Below, piece after piece: positions 59,251 through 64,000 of a DNA stretch of 64,000 bases. The position numbers and the translations under genes were made by a program. Where the stretch lies: contig CAWUHX010000288.1 in the NCBI GenBank assembly GCA_963922205.1, positions 248,001-312,000 of the forward strand, read 5' to 3'. The notes under the pieces were generated by a model that did no database searches, had not been told where the DNA came from, and was given only the letters and a program-made list of their open reading frames with translations. Positions within the stretch are counted from its first letter, which is position 1. Each line of letters begins with the position of its first letter. This stretch comes from Romanomermis culicivorax (taxonomy: Eukaryota; Nematoda; Enoplea; Mermithida; Mermithidae).

Positions 59251-61319
59251 TTAAGACAAGATTTCTGAGAGGTTCGACTTTCCCTATGATGATTTGGAAG
59301 CTAATCAAATCACAAAATGATAGGTAGATTCGTCCGTTTCATGGTGCTTAAAAATCGAAATTCACGCGGCTAGAATATGCCAAAGCTTGAAAATTGATTT
59401 TTTGACATTTTTCTGTGGTCTTGCTAGGCAAGCGATGTTTCGGTATTGAAATGATCTTATTCGATAAATGAATATTCATTTCACACAGGAGAGGATAGCC
59501 TTTATTTGTTGTAACAGTTACTGTGAATTATTGCATATTACATCCTTTTAAGAGAGTTTAAAGTGTGGAAAAGGAGCTTTTAAAATTGGAAAACCTTTGT
59601 TTATGAGCTTTACCAAGTATCGTCCCATCGGATGCCTCTGAATTTTATTTTCTGATTTTATAGCCTAAGGATTCCTGCTGTATTGATAAAATGTTCATCA
59701 ATATTGTCGAACCGTTTGGAGAGGTGCACGGCTCTGAAGGGGCATGCTTATATTGAAATTGTTCAGAGGTCGCTGCATTTTCCAGGTGGCCCTTGTCTAC
59801 CTCTTGTGATATATTTATTATCTGTACTATAGAATACTAACGGAATATCGTCTGAAGTGCTATAGTCTGTTTCTTTAAATGCTCCCAAATAATGAAAGTG
59901 GAAAGCAAGTAGTATTCCAGATTTTCACGATTTTCTGATAAATAATATATCATATAGCACTGGAAATTTGTGAGAATACTGACCTGACCTTCAATAATTT
60001 TTCGAGTGAAAAATTTTACTGTAAGGGCTCTATTTAAACTATTATGACGACAGTACTGATTTGTGTCACTTTTCTATTTAAAAGCATTTCATAAAAAACA
60101 CAAACGAATATCTTACACTCCGCAAAAAATTTAAAATGTCGAAAATGAGAAGCAAAGAAAAAGAAAAATTCTGCCTAGCTTCCGAGCACCTTCACCTATG
60201 TAGCCCTGGCATTTTACCTTTTTATTCTTGAGTTCATACATTCCCACATTAGCTCTGTCATTCAAATGTGTTTTTTGAAAATGGATAGATGTCCCATCGA
60301 TGAAGTTCTGGGAACACATGATGCGTCTTCACCCAATACATAATAAGAAAAATGTAGGTCGAAAGCCTGGTAAATTTTCATTGATCTATGATTGATGGTT
60401 CCTGACTAAATTGCTTCAAATGAAAAATCGAACACTTCGAAAATTTTCGTTAAATTTCAGAAATTGAGTGATTGTTTGAAATCCATTTACAGAGAAACAG
60501 CAAGAGGTATTCGGATACTCCTTGCTTAATTGGCACTGCGATCTACTACCATTTGCTCTATTTTCGTCTGGCTAACATCACGTGATGTGAAACAGGGTAG
60601 CTTCAACTGAAGAGCACCTTCGCACAGCTTATAACATATTTTGGAGTCGGACAGCTGACATTTATTTTCTAACATAAAACTCGCAGTTTTGATTTTTTGA
60701 AAATTAAATTCCCGAATCGAACAGTATTTGTTGCATCTCTTCTGAGGCATTGTAGATAGATCAATGAAATTTTATCAGTATTCATCTAATATGAATGTAA
60801 TGTTGATGGCATATTTAGTGGGCTTAATCAGATCAGCTTTCAGAATGAGCAGACATCTACAGTTCTCGAAAACATGACTAGCTACAGAAATGGAGACTGA
60901 AGTTCTGCAGTATCCTATGTGCAGGTGCCGAAGCAAGGCTTCAAATGACTTTTTCGGTTTATTTCGACTTCCTTTTTAACACCCACTTTAAAATACCATA
61001 AGTGTAAGGTAAGGGACTGAAAATTTTGTTTCATACCTGAATATTGATCATGGTGAGCATTTGGCTACGGAGCCACGTCGTTTCTGGGCTGTAATATTTT
61101 GAAACACGTATACAGACTTAAAATTGTCACAAAATGTAAAAATTCCAATCTTTGGGGTACTCTAGCTATGCGAATTTTGACTTTCATGCTCAATGAATAC
61201 TGCCATGATATTCAGCGCGTTAAATTACTCAAAATATTTCATTTATAAATATTATTAATTTTCAACTCATCATTAGTCAATGGAATAGAAGGTCGAATCT
61301 CTCAGAAATCGTCTCCTAA
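59251..61319. mobile_element. 2.07-kb TIR element with decayed coding on the minus strand
   Basis: Left end TTAAGACAAGATTTCTGAGA then GGTTCGAC; right end the inverse of TTAGGAGACGATTTCTGAGA then GATTCGAC. Minus frames at 60750-60526 (ending IEQMVVDRSAN) and 60319-60131 share sequence with the element in EEFSEC intron 4 (about 40010-40290), so both derive from one transposon. The superfamily is uncertain, perhaps hAT. Repeat B is embedded at 59868-60106. Confidence 0.65.
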
Positions 61320-61454
61320 TTCACGTTTTTGAACAGATCTGAACGAGATCTATCGATTGATACCCAATTGATAGTATACATCCAGAAAGCTACTGCGGAA
61401 AAAACTGATAAAATCACATCATTTGTGGTTCTACTATAATTTTGTTCACAGTGG

Positions 61455-61664
61455 GCTTAGGCTTTGGCTAAAGCTTAGGCTTAGGCATAGGGTTAGGCTT
61501 AGGCTTAGGCCTAGCCTTAGGCTAAGTCTCTGACTTTATTCGGGTTTTTTCTGTTTATGTTGTTAACTCTCATTTTGCCTGAACTTCCTAAACATTTGTG
61601 AGTGGCTTAGCTTAGGCTCTGGCTCAGACTTAGGCCCAGGCTTAGGCTTAGGCTTAGACTTATG
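61455..61664 (+). repeat. Interstitial telomere-like TTAGGC arrays
   Basis: Two clusters (61455-61525 and 61604-61664) of TTAGGC units with variants (TTTGGC, TAGGGTTAGGC, TCAGAC); each has at least two to three perfect units in a row. The sequence after each cluster also repeats (GACTTTATTCGGGTTT, GACATTATTCCGGGTTT), so the unit of duplication is about 150 bp. TTAGGC is the nematode telomere repeat. Confidence 0.8.
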
Positions 61665-61669
61665 CGCTT

Positions 61670-63036
61670 TGACATTATTCCGGGTTTGGGCTATAGAGAG
61701 GTTTTTTTTTATTGTGAACACTTTTTGGGATGCTAATACATTCGCGCCGTTAGACAATCTTTTAAACAATTACTCTTACATGTTCGCATTTCATATGCTG
61801 GTCGGCATGTCTCGGTGCAAAATCACTCCTTGTCATTTTTCAACTTATTTTTTGACATATTCCAGAAAAATCGAAAAATCTAAGGTAGAATATAGTTATA
61901 GCGCACATTTCTGGGTGAGATCCTTGTACGAATATCTGATTTTAATTGGTTTAAAGAAATTTTGAATCATTCTGGCATCTCTCAATTGAAAAAGTATTGG
62001 AAGTTTCAGAAAAACGCAAATTTTTCTGCTATGCTTTTGCATGCTCATGATTGCCAAAATTTCAGAAACCAGTACACGTTCAACGCTTAATCCGTTCATT
62101 TTCTATCACTAGTGAAGCATTTACAGTAAGTTTAGTTTGTAATAGCCAAGTGAAAATGAAAGTGAATGAAATTTTAAAGTGAGAAACTGAGGAACCAAAC
62201 TTTAACATTCTAGCTTAAATACATGATGACCATACCCAACAGGTTTGTAAATTTTTATGGAACAAAAACAATTTTTGAAAATCGTCATTTATTTATGTTT
62301 GTTTTTTTCATCTTTTTTCGATCTGAATCTGAATTTTGATTTGATCTGAATCATTGACGCCTTATGCTCGAATTTTTCTGGAATGATGAAATTTAAGCAT
62401 TCATCTAGATTTCAACGGAGCGTATGAGCTAATTAGCAAAACTTTAGCATACGCCCATGATGTATCGTATGATGCAGATTAATCACCACGAGATCTCGTG
62501 TATAATAATGAGGTACGCCTTATTATCCTCTAGAAGCAGACTACGAACTTTCAAATTTCCATTGTTCGAAAATGAGAATCAGTCCACCTGCCGCTACCCG
62601 CTATCAAATTAAAGACAATTTTTCCATTGCAATCTTTATTTTTTCATGCATCGCATCAGTTTCGTCATGTGCATCATTTTGAAAGGTTTTCATACATGCT
62701 TGATTTTCCCTCTCAAAAACTTTTACGATTAGAACAAAAGCTCTTGTTGATATTCGCCAAGTAGAATGCGTGCCATGACGACCAAAACGTCTTACTGTAT
62801 TTTGTCCTACTGAATTTTCTCATGACGTATGCTTACTGTGTAGGTGGTGAACATTTCGCCAGAGTTGGCATAATTTTTTTCGTACAAAAAAATTTTTAGC
62901 TCGTTTTTTCAATCAAAATGACGTGATATTGCAGCTTTTTAAGGAACTTCGGATCATCAGGGTATTCAGTATAGTAACGACGACCATCATTTCGACTTAT
63001 TCAATTTATTTTTAGTATTACTGTATACTTTCAACA
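61670..63036. other. Non-coding stretch before the 63-kb exon
   Basis: No gene seen. It may hold the promoter of the gene that begins near 63.05 kb. No distinct motif is recognised. Confidence 0.35.
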
Positions 63037-63046
63037 GACGAACACC

Positions 63047-63097
63047 ATGTTAGCCCGATTCAAAGTTGTTCGATATGTCACTTTATTTTTCACATTG
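63047..63097 (+). CDS. Possible first coding exon of a gene continuing past the window
   Basis: The ATG at 63047 opens 17 codons (MLARFKVVRYVTLFFTL) that look like the start of a signal peptide. They end exactly at a strong donor (TTG then GTAAGT). Upstream, TTTCAACAG followed by ACGAACACC is a plausible trans-splice acceptor. The next exon would lie beyond a repeat that fills the rest of the window. It is not confirmable here. Confidence 0.4.
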
Positions 63098-63126
63098 GTA
63101 AGTAAAAAATTCTTATATGAAATCGA

Positions 63127-64000
63127 AGGGCCAGTACAGGGAGTACATAAAAGATACCCCTGCACAAAACATATACGTCAAAGTTTGCCGCCTTGACTGT
63201 ATGGGGCGATACAGGGGGTGTAAACAGTATAGCCAATTATCCGAATCCGTGTAACGTGCGGGGCTATACAGGGGGGTGTACAAAGTACGCCTGAAGCTTC
63301 AACATGTAAAATTCAACTTCCATGAGGAAAACACACCTGAAGCTTCAACCTGTAGAATTCGACTTCCATGTAGGAGGTACGCTCGAAACTTCAACGTGAA
63401 AAATTCGACTTCCATGCAGAAAGTGCGCCTGAAGCTTCGACGTTTGTAAAATTTGACTTCAATGTAGGAAGCATGCCCGAAGCTTCAACTCGTAAAATTC
63501 GATTTGTATGTAGAAAGTACGCCTGAAGGCTCTAACGTGTAAAATTCGACTTCCATGTAGAAAGTATGCCCGAAGCATCAAGAGGTGAAATTCGACCTCA
63601 ATGTTCCTCGACTGACTCGCACTTTGGTATTGATGACGCTATGTCTCCCAAAAAAACGCCTGAGGATCATAGAATCTAATGATCTAACAGTTCTACTCAT
63701 TTTTTTACAAAATTTTCACAAAAAAATTTTGTTCACGTGTCCTGAATAAAATAAGTAAAACTGTTGGATCATTAGATTCTATGACCCTCAGGCGTTTTTC
63801 TAAATTTTTTAGGAGACATTGCGTCATCAGTTTTGATGTCTGAGTTGTTCGAGGAACATTGAGGTGGAATGTCACCAATTGAAGCTTCTTGCGTATTTTG
63901 TACATCGAAGTCTAATTTTACACATTAAAGCTTTGGGCGCACTTTCTACATGGAAGTCGAATTTTACTCGTTGAAGCTTCAGGCATACTTTCTACACTCC
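63127..64000. mobile_element. Second copy of the 57-kb palindromic element, cut by the window end
   Basis: Starts GGGCCAGTACAGGGAGTACA, then GTCAAAGTTTGCCGCC and GGGGCGATACAGGGGGTGT, as at 57050-57180. 63260-63600 contains about seven units of roughly 47 bp built on GTACGCCTGAAGCTTCAACG and TGTAAAATTCGACTTCCATG. The centre is near 63740; the right arm (63840 onward) repeats the units inverted. Confidence 0.75.

Overview
This is a eukaryotic window, almost certainly from a nematode. The evidence is: many short phase-consistent exons with TTTCAG-type acceptors, an interstitial array of TTAGGC (the nematode telomere unit) at 61.46-61.66 kb, and a NOAH/NompA-type PAN+ZP cuticle gene. Five protein genes can be assembled exon by exon on the + strand. 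They are a NOAH-type gene (17.16-30.50 kb, 21 exons), SDHAF4 (35.47-36.08), the selenocysteine elongation factor EEFSEC (37.33-43.15, 7 exons), an MTRES1/C6orf203-like mitochondrial S4-domain gene (43.29-44.16) and a two-MAM-domain protein (45.18-53.03, 5' end not found). A possible first exon of a sixth gene lies at 63.05 kb. One tRNA-Lys(UUU) sits antisense in EEFSEC intron 3.

Layout: 0-17 kb carries no intact gene and is mostly nested transposons. Several are delimited by exact target-site duplications: hAT-type elements with 8-bp duplications, a decayed pogo-like element, and a MITE inserted in an older repeat. The 17-30.5 kb gene has six PAN modules, a signal peptide, a ZP module interrupted by Gly/Gln/Pro-rich linkers, four furin-like sites and a C-terminal membrane anchor. 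Its largest intron holds a Foldback-type element with tandem-repeat arms. 31-35.1 kb is hAT-like debris. 35-44 kb is the gene-dense core, with three compact genes for mitochondrial or translational functions; EEFSEC and the MTRES1-like gene are only 136 bp apart, as in an operon. 45-53 kb is the MAM gene, with introns full of hairpin and tandem repeats and a dead hAT transposase. 53-63 kb shows no gene, only palindromic and TIR elements and the TTAGGC arrays.

Functionally the genes are unrelated: apical extracellular matrix (NOAH, MAM protein), complex II assembly (SDHAF4), selenoprotein synthesis (EEFSEC) and mitochondrial RNA binding (MTRES1-like). The most unusual signal is a set of related hAT-type ends that keep the same AT-rich spacers while a 5-6 bp subterminal word (GTGCC, TTCCCC, TTCCAC; CCGCA and GTTGCAC in further elements) changes at all its positions within a copy.
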